DNA of 64,000 nt, from assembly GCF_900111275.1 (NCBI RefSeq), contig NZ_FOGR01000006.1, forward strand, positions 1 through 64,000, given 5' to 3'. A program made the position numbers and the translations under genes. The stretch is from Rhizobium sp. NFR03 (GTDB taxonomy: Bacteria > Pseudomonadota > Alphaproteobacteria > Rhizobiales > Rhizobiaceae). Positions 45,974 to 60,788 of this stretch are shown one piece after another (the first letter of the stretch is position 1; each line of letters starts with the position of its first letter). Under the pieces are notes generated by a model. That model saw only the letters and a list, made by a program, of their open reading frames with translations, made no database searches and was not told the origin of the DNA.

Positions 45974-46109
45974 AATATTTTCGATGAACACGGGTTCACC
46001 GGAAATACTCTAGCCTCTTGTTTTCTCCGCATTGTCCGACGCGGAAGCGATGCCGCTTCGGCTGGAAATACTCCAGATTGCATTGCAGGAGCCGGCCGCG
46101 AACCTGGCC

Positions 46110-46634
46110 TCAGCGCCCCCGAATGACGCAGACGCCCGCCTCGAAGCTGCACGCGCTGTCGTTGCGGCGAGCTGCACCGCGGTCGATGTTGATCACGCGG
46201 CTTCGTAAAGTACCGGTTCCCGCGGGATAGCGTTCGATGGCACCGTAGGAGGGATCTTCATCATAATTCGTGACGGTGAAGTAGCTGCCGGCGTTGCGGC
46301 GATAGAGGCCGTTCGCATTGCCGGAATATCGCCCGGAGCCGACGATGATGGCGGCCGGCGCATGCCAGCCGCGTGGATACCGACGCTCGCCGTCGAAGAC
46401 GCCGCGCACGACGCGATAGTCTGGTATCGCGCGATAGTCCGGTATCGCGCGATAATCCGGCACGTCACGGTCGTCACTCTGAAGCCGGACGCCGGATCTT
46501 TGTTCGAGCTGTTCTTGCTGCACGCGGTGATACAGACCACGATAGCCCTCATCCCCTGCTTCGGCGCTTCCGAACGAGGAGGCGACCAGGGCAATGGCGA
46601 CGACGATCGGCCGCAGAGAAACGTCCCGAACCAT
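46110..46634 (-). CDS. Secreted protein of unknown function with short tandem repeats
   Basis: 174 residues with a signal peptide (about 1-26, VVAIALVASSFGSAEA). A six-residue unit occurs three times in a row, PDYRAI-PDYRAI-PDYRVV (about residues 59-76; DNA around 46405-46465). The remainder is Tyr/Arg/Gly-rich with two cysteines near the C-terminus (SACSFEAGVCVIRG), perhaps a disulfide. No family was recognised. A CtrA-like box lies 20 bp before the start. It is followed by a 136-bp gap to the convergent methyltransferase gene. Confidence 0.72.
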   Translation of the reverse strand: MVRDVSLRPIVVAIALVASSFGSAEAGDEGYRGLYHRVQQEQLEQRSGVRLQSDDRDVPDYRAIPDYRAIPDYRVVRGVFDGERRYPRGWHAPAAIIVGSGRYSGNANGLYRRNAGSYFTVTNYDEDPSYGAIERYPAGTGTLRSRVINIDRGAARRNDSACSFEAGVCVIRGR

Positions 46635-46935
46635 AATGAACCTCCGACGGATCTTAACAAAACGTTAAGAGCAATCTGGCGCAGGTCGTCGCGAAAGTCA
46701 GGCGGTTGCAGCAGATTTCGCCGGATATGCTTAACCGTTAAAATACCGTGCATCGCCGTTTCCGATAAACCTCCGTCTCTAATCGATTAATTTTCTTTCG
46801 CACCGCAAACAGGCTTGTGAAGACCCCTGCCGAAGATTAAAGCTCGCGACAACTGAATGCTGCGCAATCCCTGCGCAAACCGGATATAAAAAGTCTAGTT
46901 TCTGGACGATTGACCGGTCGTTCCGTGAGGTTCAG
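46635..46935. promoter_or_regulatory. Divergent intergenic region between the secreted-protein gene and sdhC
   Basis: 301 AT-richer bases without a gene. It holds the CtrA-like box (46654-46668), a second TTAA pair at closer spacing (46729-46740 region), and a possible sdhC promoter: TTGTGA (46815-46820), 17-bp spacer, TAAAGC (46838-46843). The sdhC ribosome site is GAGG at about 46927. The promoter match is weak. Confidence 0.4.
46654..46668. promoter_or_regulatory. CtrA-like box upstream of the secreted-protein gene
   Basis: TTAA (46654-46657), CAAAACG, TTAA (46665-46668). It is centred about 27 bases before the minus-strand start at 46634, so if bound it would overlap the promoter or leader of that gene. 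Confidence 0.38.
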
Positions 46936-47328
46936 ATGACGAATGTCACCAAAAGCCGGCCGCTTTCGCCGCATCTTCAAATCTACAAGCTCATTCCGAC
47001 CATGCTCATGTCGATTGTGCACCGCATCACCGGCGCGGCGCTCTACTTCGGCACGGTGCTCGTCGCCTGGTGGCTGATCGCAGCGGCCAGCGGCCCGGCC
47101 TATTACGATTGGGCCAGCTGGTTCTTCGGCACCATCATCGGTCAGGTCATTCTGTTCGGCTACACCTGGGCGTTGATCCACCATATGTTCGGCGGTCTGC
47201 GCCACTTCATGTGGGATCTGGGCTACGGCTACGAGAAGGAATTCTCGACCAAGCTCGCCATCGCCAATGCCGTCGGCTCCATCACCGTGACGCTCCTTCT
47301 GTGGATCGTCGGCTACATCGTTCGCTGA
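46936..47328 (+). CDS. sdhC: Succinate dehydrogenase cytochrome b556 subunit
   Basis: 130 residues with three membrane helices. The family motif RPLSPHLQIYKLIPTMLMSIVHRITG and the haem-ligand region GYTWALIHHMFGGLRHFMWD are present. It anchors SdhAB to the inner membrane and forms part of the quinone site. First gene of sdhCDAB, 11 bp before sdhD. Confidence 0.96.
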   Translation: MTNVTKSRPLSPHLQIYKLIPTMLMSIVHRITGAALYFGTVLVAWWLIAAASGPAYYDWASWFFGTIIGQVILFGYTWALIHHMFGGLRHFMWDLGYGYEKEFSTKLAIANAVGSITVTLLLWIVGYIVR

Positions 47329-47339
47329 GGGCACACACC

Positions 47340-47720
47340 ATGGATATGCGCACACCACTGGGCAAGGTTCGCGGTCTCGGCTCGGCCAAAGAAGGCACGG
47401 ATCACTTCTGGCGCCAGCGCCTGACGGCCGTCGCCAATGTGCCCCTTCTGACCTTCTTCGTCATCTTCATCATGACCTATGCCGGCGCTCCTCACGCAGA
47501 CGTGGTCGCCGCGCTCGCCAATCCGTTCGTTGCCGTGGTCATGGCCCTTGTCGTCATCTCCGCCCTGACCCACATGCGGATCGGCATGCAGGTGATCGTC
47601 GAGGACTACGTTCACGCCGAAGGCATCAAGATCGTCCTTCTCATGCTCAATACATTCTTCGCGATCGCAGTTGGCGGGCTCTGTCTTTTCGCCATCCTGA
47701 AGCTCGCCTTTGCAGGATAA
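47340..47720 (+). CDS. sdhD: Succinate dehydrogenase hydrophobic membrane anchor
   Basis: 126 residues with three membrane helices; begins [20 protein letters not shown], the typical alphaproteobacterial SdhD start, with [13 protein letters not shown] and [16 protein letters not shown] (quinone/haem region). It ends 4 bp before sdhA. It pairs with SdhC as the membrane part of complex II. Confidence 0.95.
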   Translation: MDMRTPLGKVRGLGSAKEGTDHFWRQRLTAVANVPLLTFFVIFIMTYAGAPHADVVAALANPFVAVVMALVVISALTHMRIGMQVIVEDYVHAEGIKIVLLMLNTFFAIAVGGLCLFAILKLAFAG

Positions 47721-47724
47721 CACC

Positions 47725-49587
47725 ATGGCATCGACCGAAGCACCGTCCGTCAACGGCCCGACTTCCATCAACGGCAAGGCCTACCAGTATGTCGATCATT
47801 CCTACGACGTGATCGTCGTGGGCGCTGGCGGCGCGGGACTGCGCGCCACGCTCGGCATGGCCGAACAGGGCTTCAAGACGGCCTGCATCACCAAGGTCTT
47901 CCCGACGCGCTCCCACACGGTTGCAGCCCAGGGCGGCATTGCCGCATCGCTGCAGAACATGACGCCGGACAGCTGGCAGTGGCATCTCTATGACACGGTC
48001 AAGGGTTCCGACTGGCTCGGCGACGTCGATGCCATGCAATATCTCGCCATGGAAGCGCCGAAGGCGGTCTATGAGCTCGAGCATTACGGCGTGCCCTTCT
48101 CGCGCAACGCCGAAGGCAAGATCTACCAGCGCCCGTTCGGCGGTCACATGCAGAATTACGGTGAAGGCCCGCCGGTGCAGCGCACCTGCGCTGCGGCCGA
48201 CCGCACCGGTCACGCCATCCTGCACACGCTCTACGGCCAGTCGCTGAAGCACAATGCCGAATTCTTCATCGAGTATTTCGCCCTCGACCTGATCATGTCA
48301 GACGACGGCAGCCGTTGCACGGGCGTCGTCGCCTGGTGCCTCGATGACGGCACGATCCACCGCTTCTCGGCCAAGATGGTCGTGCTGGCGACAGGCGGCT
48401 ACGGGCGCGCTTACTTCTCGGCAACCTCGGCCCATACCTGCACGGGCGATGGCGGCGGCATGATCGCACGCGCCGGCCTGCCGCTGCAGGACATGGAGTT
48501 CGTCCAGTTCCACCCGACCGGCATCTACGGCGCCGGCTGCCTGATCACCGAGGGTGCACGCGGCGAAGGCGGTTATCTCGTCAATTCCGAAGGCGAGCGC
48601 TTCATGGAGCGCTATGCACCGTCCGCCAAGGACCTCGCCTCGCGCGACGTCGTCTCCCGCTGCATGACGCTGGAAATCCGCGAAGGTCGCGGCGTCGGCA
48701 AGGCGAAGGACCACATCTTCCTGCATCTCGACCATCTCGACCCCGCCGTTCTCAACGAGCGTCTGCCGGGGATTTCCGAAAGCGCCAAGATCTTCGCAGG
48801 TGTCGACGTAACGCGCGAGCCGATCCCGGTTCTGCCGACGGTTCACTACAACATGGGCGGTATTCCCACCAATTACTGGGGCGAGGTGCTGAATGCCGAC
48901 AGCGAGAACCCGGAGCGCATCATCCCCGGCCTGATGGCCGTCGGTGAAGCCGGCTGCGCCTCGGTGCATGGCGCAAACCGCCTTGGCTCCAACTCGCTGA
49001 TCGACCTCGTGGTCTTCGGTCGCGCCGCCGCCATCCGCGCCGGCGAGGTCATCGACCGGGCAAGCCCGATCCCCGCGCTGAACAAGGCCGCATGCGACAA
49101 GATCGTCGGCCGTCTAGACACGCTGCGCTATGCCAGCGGGGGCACGCCGACGTCCGTTCTGCGCGAAAAGATGCAGCGCACGATGCAGGAAGACGCCGCC
49201 GTGTTCCGCACGCAGGAATCGCTGGAAAGCGGCTGCAAGCGGATGAGCGCCATCTGGTCCGAAATGTCCGACATCAAGGTCACCGACCGCTCGATGATCT
49301 GGAACTCGGATCTGGTGGAAACGCTGGAACTGGAAAACCTGATGGCCAACGCCATCACCACGGTTGTCGGCGCGGAGGCCCGCAAGGAAAGCCGCGGCAG
49401 CCACGCCCGCGAGGACTACACATCCGGCCCGTTCGCAGGTCGCGACGACGTCAACTGGCGCAAGCACACGCTGGCTTGGGTCAATGAGGCCGGCGACGTC
49501 AAGCTCGACTATCGCCCGGTTCACACCGAATTGCTCGCCGAAGGCATCGATCCCTACAAGATCGAGCCCAAAGCCCGCGTCTACTAA
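47725..49587 (+). CDS. sdhA: Succinate dehydrogenase flavoprotein subunit
   Basis: 620 residues from ATG 47725 (AGGA upstream). Oxidises succinate to fumarate with covalently bound FAD: dinucleotide motif [14 protein letters not shown]-linked histidine in [12 protein letters not shown], substrate-site blocks [22 protein letters not shown] and the catalytic region [11 protein letters not shown]-terminal domain complete. Feeds electrons to SdhB. Confidence 0.98.
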   Translation: MASTEAPSVNGPTSINGKAYQYVDHSYDVIVVGAGGAGLRATLGMAEQGFKTACITKVFPTRSHTVAAQGGIAASLQNMTPDSWQWHLYDTVKGSDWLGDVDAMQYLAMEAPKAVYELEHYGVPFSRNAEGKIYQRPFGGHMQNYGEGPPVQRTCAAADRTGHAILHTLYGQSLKHNAEFFIEYFALDLIMSDDGSRCTGVVAWCLDDGTIHRFSAKMVVLATGGYGRAYFSATSAHTCTGDGGGMIARAGLPLQDMEFVQFHPTGIYGAGCLITEGARGEGGYLVNSEGERFMERYAPSAKDLASRDVVSRCMTLEIREGRGVGKAKDHIFLHLDHLDPAVLNERLPGISESAKIFAGVDVTREPIPVLPTVHYNMGGIPTNYWGEVLNADSENPERIIPGLMAVGEAGCASVHGANRLGSNSLIDLVVFGRAAAIRAGEVIDRASPIPALNKAACDKIVGRLDTLRYASGGTPTSVLREKMQRTMQEDAAVFRTQESLESGCKRMSAIWSEMSDIKVTDRSMIWNSDLVETLELENLMANAITTVVGAEARKESRGSHAREDYTSGPFAGRDDVNWRKHTLAWVNEAGDVKLDYRPVHTELLAEGIDPYKIEPKARVY

Positions 49588-49614
49588 CGGAAGCCCGGGT
49601 CAAGGAAAACAGAT

Positions 49615-50394
49615 ATGGTTGAACTTGCACTTCCCAAGAACTCGCAGATGACCGAAGGCAAGGTGTGGCCGAAGCCCGCCGGCGCCACCAACACCCGCGA
49701 ATTCCGCGTCTATCGCTGGAGCCCCGATGACGGCAAGAACCCGTCGATCGATACCTTCTTCATCGATATCGACGATTGCGGCCCGATGGTTCTCGATGCA
49801 TTGCTCTACATCAAGAACAAGATCGATCCGACGCTGACGTTGCGCCGCTCCTGTCGCGAGGGCATCTGCGGATCCTGCGCGATGAACATCGACGGCACCA
49901 ACACGCTGGCCTGCACCAAGGGCATGGATGACGTGAAGGGCACGGTAAAGGTCTATCCCCTGCCGCATATGCCGGTCGTCAAGGATCTCGTGCCGGACCT
50001 CACGAACTTCTACGCCCAGCACCGCTCGATCGAGCCCTGGCTCAAGACGGTCTCGCCCGCTCCGGCCAAGGAGTGGAAGCAGAGCCACGACGATCGCGCC
50101 AAGCTCGACGGTCTCTACGAGTGCATCCTCTGCGCCTGCTGCTCGGCCTCGTGCCCGAGCTACTGGTGGAACGGCGATCGCTATCTCGGCCCGGCCGTCC
50201 TTCTCCAGGCCTATCGCTGGCTGATCGACAGCCGCGACGAAGCGAAGGGCGAGCGTCTGGACAATCTGGAAGATCCCTTCCGCCTCTATCGCTGCCACAC
50301 CATCATGAATTGCGCGCAGACCTGTCCCAAGGGCCTCAACCCTGCCAAGGCAATCGGCGAGATCAAGAAAATGATGGTCGAGCGTCGCGTCTGA
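49615..50394 (+). CDS. sdhB: Succinate dehydrogenase iron-sulfur subunit
   Basis: 259 residues with the [2Fe-2S] site CREGICGSC, the [4Fe-4S] site [13 protein letters not shown] and the [3Fe-4S] region ending [15 protein letters not shown]. Carries electrons from SdhA to the SdhCD quinone site. Last gene of the operon, followed by a 10-bp perfect stem-loop at 50410. Confidence 0.98.
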   Translation: MVELALPKNSQMTEGKVWPKPAGATNTREFRVYRWSPDDGKNPSIDTFFIDIDDCGPMVLDALLYIKNKIDPTLTLRRSCREGICGSCAMNIDGTNTLACTKGMDDVKGTVKVYPLPHMPVVKDLVPDLTNFYAQHRSIEPWLKTVSPAPAKEWKQSHDDRAKLDGLYECILCACCSASCPSYWWNGDRYLGPAVLLQAYRWLIDSRDEAKGERLDNLEDPFRLYRCHTIMNCAQTCPKGLNPAKAIGEIKKMMVERRV

Positions 50395-50409
50395 GCCATA
50401 TTTTTACGG

Positions 50410-50435
50410 GAGGAAACGCGGATCGGCGTTTCCTC
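50410..50435 (+). terminator. Stem-loop after sdhB
   Basis: Perfect 10-bp arms GAGGAAACGC (50410-50419) and GCGTTTCCTC (50426-50435), 6-nt loop, 15 bases after the sdhB stop. No T-run follows, so it may work as a 3'-end stabiliser as well as or instead of a terminator. Confidence 0.55.
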
Positions 50436-50475
50436 ACCGCCACAAGGCTGTAGGAAAGAACGTTTTTCAACAACC

Positions 50476-50491
50476 TTAAAGGTCGATTAAC
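50476..50491. promoter_or_regulatory. CtrA-like box upstream of the Omp19-like gene
   Basis: TTAA (50476-50479), AGGTCGA, TTAAC (50487-50491): full agreement with the CtrA consensus TTAA-N7-TTAAC. It is about 64 bases before the ATG at 50555. Confidence 0.5.
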
Positions 50492-50554
50492 CTTAATCCG
50501 GCCTATATCTGTCTCGAACGTTCATTTTTCATGCGAGACGACCGGGAGTTCGAA

Positions 50555-51103
50555 ATGCGGGCATATCATGTTGCGGCGGGTCTAGCGGCGGTGCTGGCCC
50601 TTTCGGGATGCCAGCGCACGTCAGTGGGCGCTTTCGATCAGCGTGACATGGGAGGCCCTGCCCCGTTGCAGGCGCAGCCCGTTCCCTCCGTTTCCGGCGG
50701 CTCCCTGCCACCTCCGACGAGCGGTGACACATCTCAGTTCCCCGCAGCACCTGTTAACCAGACGGCAGCACTCGGCGGCGCGCAGGTTCCCCCCGGTGCT
50801 CCGGCAGTTCCTGCAGCCTCGCTCGACGTGACGAAGGAATCCATGGTCGGCAACTGGCGCGTCGCCAATGGCGGCAGCTCCTGCGACATGTTCCTGACGC
50901 TGACCAATCTCGGCTCCGGCTCACGCGGCGGCACCCGCGGTTGCGCAGGCGAGCTGACGCAGATGGGTTCGTGGGAAGTGGCCGGCAAGCAGGTCGTCCT
51001 CAAGGACCGCAGCGGCAATGCGCTTGCCCGCCTCTACAAGACAGCCGATTCGCGCTATGACGGCCAGACGAACGGCGGACAGCCCGTCAGCCTGAGCCGC
51101 TGA
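50555..51103 (+). CDS. omp19: Inh/Omp19-family outer-membrane lipoprotein
   Basis: 182 residues from ATG 50555 (GGGAG upstream). Signal peptide with lipobox LSGC (Cys about residue 19), a Pro/Gln/Gly-rich linker (about 25-90), and a C-terminal AprI/Inh-type domain (about 95-180) with [20 protein letters not shown] and [15 protein letters not shown], two cysteines likely forming the family disulfide. Brucella Omp19, a protease inhibitor and surface lipoprotein, has this architecture. The gene carries its own promoter region with a CtrA-like box. Confidence 0.87.
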   Translation: MRAYHVAAGLAAVLALSGCQRTSVGAFDQRDMGGPAPLQAQPVPSVSGGSLPPPTSGDTSQFPAAPVNQTAALGGAQVPPGAPAVPAASLDVTKESMVGNWRVANGGSSCDMFLTLTNLGSGSRGGTRGCAGELTQMGSWEVAGKQVVLKDRSGNALARLYKTADSRYDGQTNGGQPVSLSR

Positions 51104-51207
51104 TTCCCAAGCGGTCGAAGCGGTTTGATCAAAAGCCGTATCGACTTGCGGCGATTTCCAGCGCCCGGCACCGGCCGGGCTTCTTCTGACGGCCAGGAAG
51201 GCTGCGC

Positions 51208-52362
51208 GTGCCAAACGCCGAGAACACCATCTCCAGACGCCTTGAGGCTCGCATTGCCAGCGGCGACATGCGCCGCGATCCGGCGCAGCTTGCCATTGCC
51301 GCCCGCCTCGACCGGCTTTCGACGGAGCTTGCCGCCAGTCGCGCCAATCGCAAGTCGAATGCGCTTGGCTGGTTGTTTGCCGCAAAGCGTGATCAGCGTC
51401 CACCGATCAAGGGCCTGTATCTCTATGGCGGCGTCGGGCGCGGCAAGACCATGCTCATGGATCTCTTTTTCGAGACCGTGCCGATCGAGCGCAAGCGGCG
51501 CGCGCATTTTCACGAGTTCATGGCCGAGGTGCAGGATCGCATTTTCAAGCATCGGCAGAAGCTGAAGAACGGCGAGACGAAGGAGGCGGACCCCATGCCG
51601 CCTGTTGCAGCCGATATCTATGCGGAAGCCCGTCTCCTCTGCTTCGACGAGTTCTCGGTGACCGACATTGCGGATGCCATGATCCTGTCGCGCCTCTTCG
51701 GCGAGCTTTTCAAGCGGGGCTGCGTGCTGGTCGCCACGTCGAATGTCGAGCCCCGCGATCTCTATCGCGACGGGCTCAACCGCTCGCTCTTCCTGCCCTT
51801 CGTGGATCTCCTGCGCGCTCATGCCGAGGTCGTGCCGCTCGACACGCAGACCGACTATCGCCTTGAGAAGACCAGCGGCCTGCCCGTATGGTCCTCGCCG
51901 CTCGATGACGCCGCGCGTGACGCACTCGATACATCCTGGGCGAAGGCAACTGCGGGGCTGCAACCCGCACCAGCCGATCTCACCTTCAAGGGCCGGACGA
52001 TCCACGTGCCGTTGGCTGCCGGCGACTGCGCGCGGTTCTCCTTCGCCGATCTTTGTGCCCGTCCCCTCGGCGCAACCGACTATCTCACCATTCTGTCGCA
52101 TTACCGTGTCATCTTCATTGATGACATCCCGCTGCTCGATCCTGAACGGCGCAACGAAACCAAGCGCTTCATCATGCTGGTCGATACGATTTACGATCAG
52201 GGTGCGCGGCTGTTCGCATCGGCTGCGGCACGCCCCGAAGACCTTTTGACCGTCAAGCGCGGAACCGAAGGATTCGAGTTCGACCGGACCGTTTCCCGGC
52301 TGATCGAACTGCAAAGCAGCGAATATGCCGGTACGCATGCTGCAAATGCGAAGAATTCGTGA
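51208..52362 (+). CDS. zapE: Cell division ATPase ZapE (AFG1-like)
   Basis: 384 residues from GTG 51208 (CAGGAAGG upstream). P-loop GGVGRGKTMLMDLFF, Walker B LLCFDEFSV, sensor-region ATSNVEPRDLYRDGL and the C-terminal VIFIDDIPLL. ZapE is an ATPase acting at the division site in E. coli, and the mitochondrial homologue AFG1/LACE1 works in protein quality control. It lies directly upstream of mdh, as in many alphaproteobacteria. Confidence 0.93.
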   Translation: MPNAENTISRRLEARIASGDMRRDPAQLAIAARLDRLSTELAASRANRKSNALGWLFAAKRDQRPPIKGLYLYGGVGRGKTMLMDLFFETVPIERKRRAHFHEFMAEVQDRIFKHRQKLKNGETKEADPMPPVAADIYAEARLLCFDEFSVTDIADAMILSRLFGELFKRGCVLVATSNVEPRDLYRDGLNRSLFLPFVDLLRAHAEVVPLDTQTDYRLEKTSGLPVWSSPLDDAARDALDTSWAKATAGLQPAPADLTFKGRTIHVPLAAGDCARFSFADLCARPLGATDYLTILSHYRVIFIDDIPLLDPERRNETKRFIMLVDTIYDQGARLFASAAARPEDLLTVKRGTEGFEFDRTVSRLIELQSSEYAGTHAANAKNS

Positions 52363-52367
52363 CCGAA

Positions 52368-52389
52368 TATCTTACGTTGACGTAAGATA
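52368..52389. promoter_or_regulatory. Perfect 22-bp palindrome upstream of mdh
   Basis: TATCTTACGT (52368-52377), TG, ACGTAAGATA (52380-52389): perfect 10-bp arms with a 2-bp centre, 6 bases after the zapE stop and 161 bases before the mdh ATG. The short centre disfavours an RNA hairpin and favours a dimeric repressor operator. It also contains TTGACG, a good -35 hexamer, at 52377-52382. Confidence 0.55.
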
Positions 52390-52409
52390 ATAATGATCTA
52401 AACGATTGA

Positions 52410-53513
<1,104 letters not shown>

Positions 53514-53543
53514 TCTTTTCCGACATCAGACAGGAATATTTCC

Positions 53544-54740
<1,197 letters not shown>

Positions 54741-54744
54741 TCAC

Positions 54745-55122
54745 ATGAGCGATGCGAAAAAGACGGTCAATCGCCAGTCCTTCGGACCGAACGAGACCGA
54801 CATCAACCTGTGCTACTTCGTTTGCTGGGACACCACGCCGGACCTCGACGACGAGGCCGCCGATCGCTGGGCCCATTTCACGCATGACGAAGATGCCGTC
54901 GAGTTCTTCAAGCTGAAGTCGAAGGACGAAACGCTGTACGTCTGGAAGGGCGAGCTGGGCATCTCGACAGCCGACAAGCAGTTCGACTGGTTCCACACGC
55001 ACTGGTCCAAGAACCTGAACAGCCATCTTGGTGAGAAGTCGATCGCCGGCAAGGGTTACCGCTGGTCCAACGACGCTTTCGAAGAATTTGATTCCCTCGA
55101 ATTCGAGGAAGAGGAAAACTGA
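54745..55122 (+). CDS. Unrecognised 125-residue protein between sucC and sucD
   Basis: It starts [19 protein letters not shown] at ATG 54745, four bases after the sucC stop with AAGGGTG upstream, and ends three bases before the sucD ATG. It is soluble, has no membrane segment or signal peptide, contains six tryptophans and two cysteines (LCYFVCWD), and ends in a strongly acidic tail ([13 protein letters not shown]). Codon use and GC look like the neighbours, so it does not appear recently acquired. The tight spacing predicts production stoichiometric with SucC and SucD. No family recognised; a role as assembly or regulatory partner of succinyl-CoA synthetase is speculation. Confidence 0.82.
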   Translation: MSDAKKTVNRQSFGPNETDINLCYFVCWDTTPDLDDEAADRWAHFTHDEDAVEFFKLKSKDETLYVWKGELGISTADKQFDWFHTHWSKNLNSHLGEKSIAGKGYRWSNDAFEEFDSLEFEEEEN

Positions 55123-55125
55123 TCC

Positions 55126-56028
55126 ATGTCCATTCTCATCAATAAAGACACCAAGATCCTCGTTCAGGGTCTGACGGGCAAGACCGGCACGTTCCACACC
55201 GAGCAGGCGCTCGCCTATCATGGCACGCAGATGGTCGGCGGCATCAACCCGAAGAAGGGTGGCGAGACCTGGGAAGGCTCCAAGGGCGAAAAGCTGCCGA
55301 TCTTCGCAACCGTTGCCGAGGGCAAGGAACAGACCGGCGCCGACGCGTCCGTCATCTACGTTCCCCCGGCCGGCGCCGCTGCCGCCATCATCGAGGCGAT
55401 CGAAGCGGAAATCCCGCTCATCGTCTGCATCACCGAAGGCATTCCGGTTGCCGATATGGTCAAGGTCAAGGCGCGTCTCGATGCGTCGAAGTCCCGCCTC
55501 ATCGGCCCGAACTGCCCCGGCGTCATGACGCCGAACGAGTGCAAGATCGGCATCATGCCGGGCAACATCTTCAAGAAGGGCTCCGTCGGCGTTCTCTCGC
55601 GTTCGGGCACGCTCACCTATGAAGCCGTGTTCCAGACCACGAACGAAGGCCTCGGCCAGACGACCGCTGTCGGCATCGGCGGCGACCCGGTCAAGGGCAC
55701 CGAATTCATCGACGTGCTGGAAATGTTCCTGGCCGACGACGAGACCAAGTCCATCATCATGATCGGCGAAATCGGCGGCTCCGCCGAAGAAGAAGCCGCG
55801 CAGTTCCTGATGGACGAAGCCAAGCGTGGCCGCAAAAAGCCGATGGTCGGCTTCATCGCCGGTCGCACGGCACCTCCCGGCCGCACTATGGGCCATGCAG
55901 GCGCCGTGATCTCCGGCGGCAAGGGTGGCGCGGAAGACAAGATCGCCGCCATGGAACAGGCCGGCATCCGTGTTTCGCCCTCCCCGGCCCGCCTCGGCAA
56001 GACGCTGGTGGAAGTCCTCAAGGGCTGA
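55126..56028 (+). CDS. sucD: Succinyl-CoA synthetase alpha subunit
   Basis: 300 residues: CoA-binding Rossmann domain ([16 protein letters not shown]) and ligase domain with the phosphohistidine in [39 protein letters not shown] is conserved. Its translation start (GAGGAAAA upstream) is 3 bp after the unknown ORF. A GC-rich hairpin follows 10 bp after its stop. Confidence 0.98.
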   Translation: MSILINKDTKILVQGLTGKTGTFHTEQALAYHGTQMVGGINPKKGGETWEGSKGEKLPIFATVAEGKEQTGADASVIYVPPAGAAAAIIEAIEAEIPLIVCITEGIPVADMVKVKARLDASKSRLIGPNCPGVMTPNECKIGIMPGNIFKKGSVGVLSRSGTLTYEAVFQTTNEGLGQTTAVGIGGDPVKGTEFIDVLEMFLADDETKSIIMIGEIGGSAEEEAAQFLMDEAKRGRKKPMVGFIAGRTAPPGRTMGHAGAVISGGKGGAEDKIAAMEQAGIRVSPSPARLGKTLVEVLKG

Positions 56029-56037
56029 TGCAACTTT

Positions 56038-56072
56038 AAGGGACGGCCGGCCATTGGCGCCAGCCGTCCCTT
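56038..56072 (+). terminator. Hairpin between sucD and sucA
   Basis: Ten-base arms AAGGGACGGC (56038-56047) and GCCGTCCCTT (56063-56072). Only two Ts follow, so it is probably a partial terminator or processing site separating sucCD from sucAB expression. Confidence 0.55.
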
Positions 56073-56250
56073 GCCCCATCTAAGTGAAGTCGGCAATCGA
56101 AGCCTCGCGCTTGGGTCCTGCCAAACAAATGACACGCATACGGCCGTATTGGATGGCCGTCGCAAAGTCGGCCCGGGATGGCACGTCCGCATATCCCAGA
56201 GGCCGCATCCAACAAGTCAGGAGGCGGACGGACAGGTCCGCGATAAAACC

Positions 56251-59247
<2,997 letters not shown>

Positions 59248-59486
59248 CGCGTCGATATGGGCATCCTCTCCACCACCTCGCACCAGATCGGTCGGACCGT
59301 TGCATCGGCAGCGGTTTCGACAGCTCTGGCGAGGTGGCTGGACTGTCAGCCCGATACCGGCCTTTCTCATGGTCGGTCCCGTGGGCGGAACGCCGTTCCG
59401 CCGCGGTCTGCTTCCTCATCTATTCCCTTTTCAGGCGCGACTGACCGGTCCGGCAGCAACGCCCGCAACATCAGGACGTTTTAACA

Positions 59487-60728
59487 ATGGCAACCGAAAT
59501 CCGCGTGCCCACCCTGGGTGAATCCGTCAGCGAAGCCACGATCGGCACCTGGTTCAAGAAGGTCGGCGACACCGTGAACGCCGACGAGCCCCTGCTGGAA
59601 CTCGAAACCGACAAGGTTACGATCGAAGTCCCGGCACCGGCCTCCGGCACGCTGTCGGAAATCGTTGCCAATGAAGGCGAAACGGTCGGTCTGGGTGCGC
59701 TTCTCGGTCAGATCGCCGAAGGTGCGGGCGCTGCCGCCGCTCCAGCTGCAAAGCCTGCCGAAGCCACTGCCCCTGCCGCGGACAAGACGGCTGCCGAGGC
59801 GCCTGCCGCTTCGCAGTCCGCCCCCTCCTCCATGCCGCCCGCGCCGGCTGCCGCCAAGATGCTGGCTGAAAACAATGTTTCCGCCGATGACATCGACGGC
59901 TCCGGCAAGCGTGGCCAGGTCCTCAAGGGCGACGTGATCGCCGCCGTCAACCGTGGCCTCCAGACGCCGGCAGCGCCTGCCGAACAGGCCAAGGCTCCTG
60001 CTCGCGGCCCTTCCAACGCAGCAGACGCTCCGCGCGAAGAGCGCGTGAAGATGACGCGCCTGCGTCAGACGATCGCCAAGCGCCTCAAGGACGCCCAGAA
60101 CACGGCCGCCATGCTGACCACCTACAACGAGGTGGACATGAAGGCGGTCATGGATCTGCGCACCAAGTACAAGGACGTCTTCGAAAAGAAGCATGGCGTG
60201 AAGCTCGGCTTCATGGGCTTCTTCACCAAGGCCGTGACGCACGCGCTGAAGGAACTGCCGGCCGTCAACGCCGAGATCGACGGCACGGATCTGGTCTACA
60301 AGAACTTCTGCCACGTCGGCATGGCCGTCGGCACCGACAAGGGCCTCGTCGTCCCGGTCATCCGCGATGCCGACCAGATGTCGATCGCCCAGATCGAGAA
60401 GGAACTCGGCCGCCTTGCCAAGGCTGCCCGTGACGGCTCGCTGTCGATGGCCGACATGCAGGGCGGCACCTTCACCATCACCAATGGCGGCGTCTACGGC
60501 TCGCTGATGTCCTCGCCGATCCTCAACGCACCGCAGTCCGGCATTCTCGGCATGCACAAGATCCAGGATCGCCCGGTCGTCGTCGGCGGCCAGATCGTTA
60601 TCCGCCCGATGATGTATCTCGCGCTCTCCTACGATCACCGCATCGTTGACGGCAAGGAAGCCGTGACCTTCCTCGTCCGCGTCAAGGAAAGCCTCGAAGA
60701 TCCCGAACGTCTCGTTCTCGACCTCTGA
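59487..60728 (+). CDS. sucB: Dihydrolipoamide succinyltransferase (E2)
   Basis: 413 residues: one lipoyl domain (1-77, lipoylated Lys in [15 protein letters not shown]), an Ala/Pro-rich linker, a peripheral subunit-binding domain (about 118-155, [19 protein letters not shown]), a second linker, and the acyltransferase core with [12 protein letters not shown] (catalytic His and Asp). The 239-bp spacer after sucA holds an 8-bp perfect hairpin (GGCGGAAC-GCC-GTTCCGCC, 59384-59402). Confidence 0.97.
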   Translation: MATEIRVPTLGESVSEATIGTWFKKVGDTVNADEPLLELETDKVTIEVPAPASGTLSEIVANEGETVGLGALLGQIAEGAGAAAAPAAKPAEATAPAADKTAAEAPAASQSAPSSMPPAPAAAKMLAENNVSADDIDGSGKRGQVLKGDVIAAVNRGLQTPAAPAEQAKAPARGPSNAADAPREERVKMTRLRQTIAKRLKDAQNTAAMLTTYNEVDMKAVMDLRTKYKDVFEKKHGVKLGFMGFFTKAVTHALKELPAVNAEIDGTDLVYKNFCHVGMAVGTDKGLVVPVIRDADQMSIAQIEKELGRLAKAARDGSLSMADMQGGTFTITNGGVYGSLMSSPILNAPQSGILGMHKIQDRPVVVGGQIVIRPMMYLALSYDHRIVDGKEAVTFLVRVKESLEDPERLVLDL

Positions 60729-60739
60729 GACTGAATAAC

Positions 60740-60767
60740 GAGGCCTGCCCGGCAAGGGCGGGCCTTC
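60740..60767 (+). terminator. Hairpin after sucB
   Basis: Arms AGGCCTGCCC (60741-60750) and GGGCGGGCCT (60756-60765), 9 of 10 paired, 5-nt loop, followed by TTCG. Weak T-tract, so termination is probably partial. Confidence 0.55.
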
Positions 60768-60788
60768 GCCTGACTGAGAGATCCCCTC

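Noticed and set aside
46400-46470. Short direct repeats that might suggest a CRISPR array
   Set aside because: Repeats are 18 bp, contiguous, without spacers and encode a peptide repeat in an open frame.
59257-59484. 75-codon frame in the sucA-sucB spacer
   Set aside because: Ser/Arg-rich without recognisable features and no ribosome site; probably a chance frame in a GC-rich spacer.
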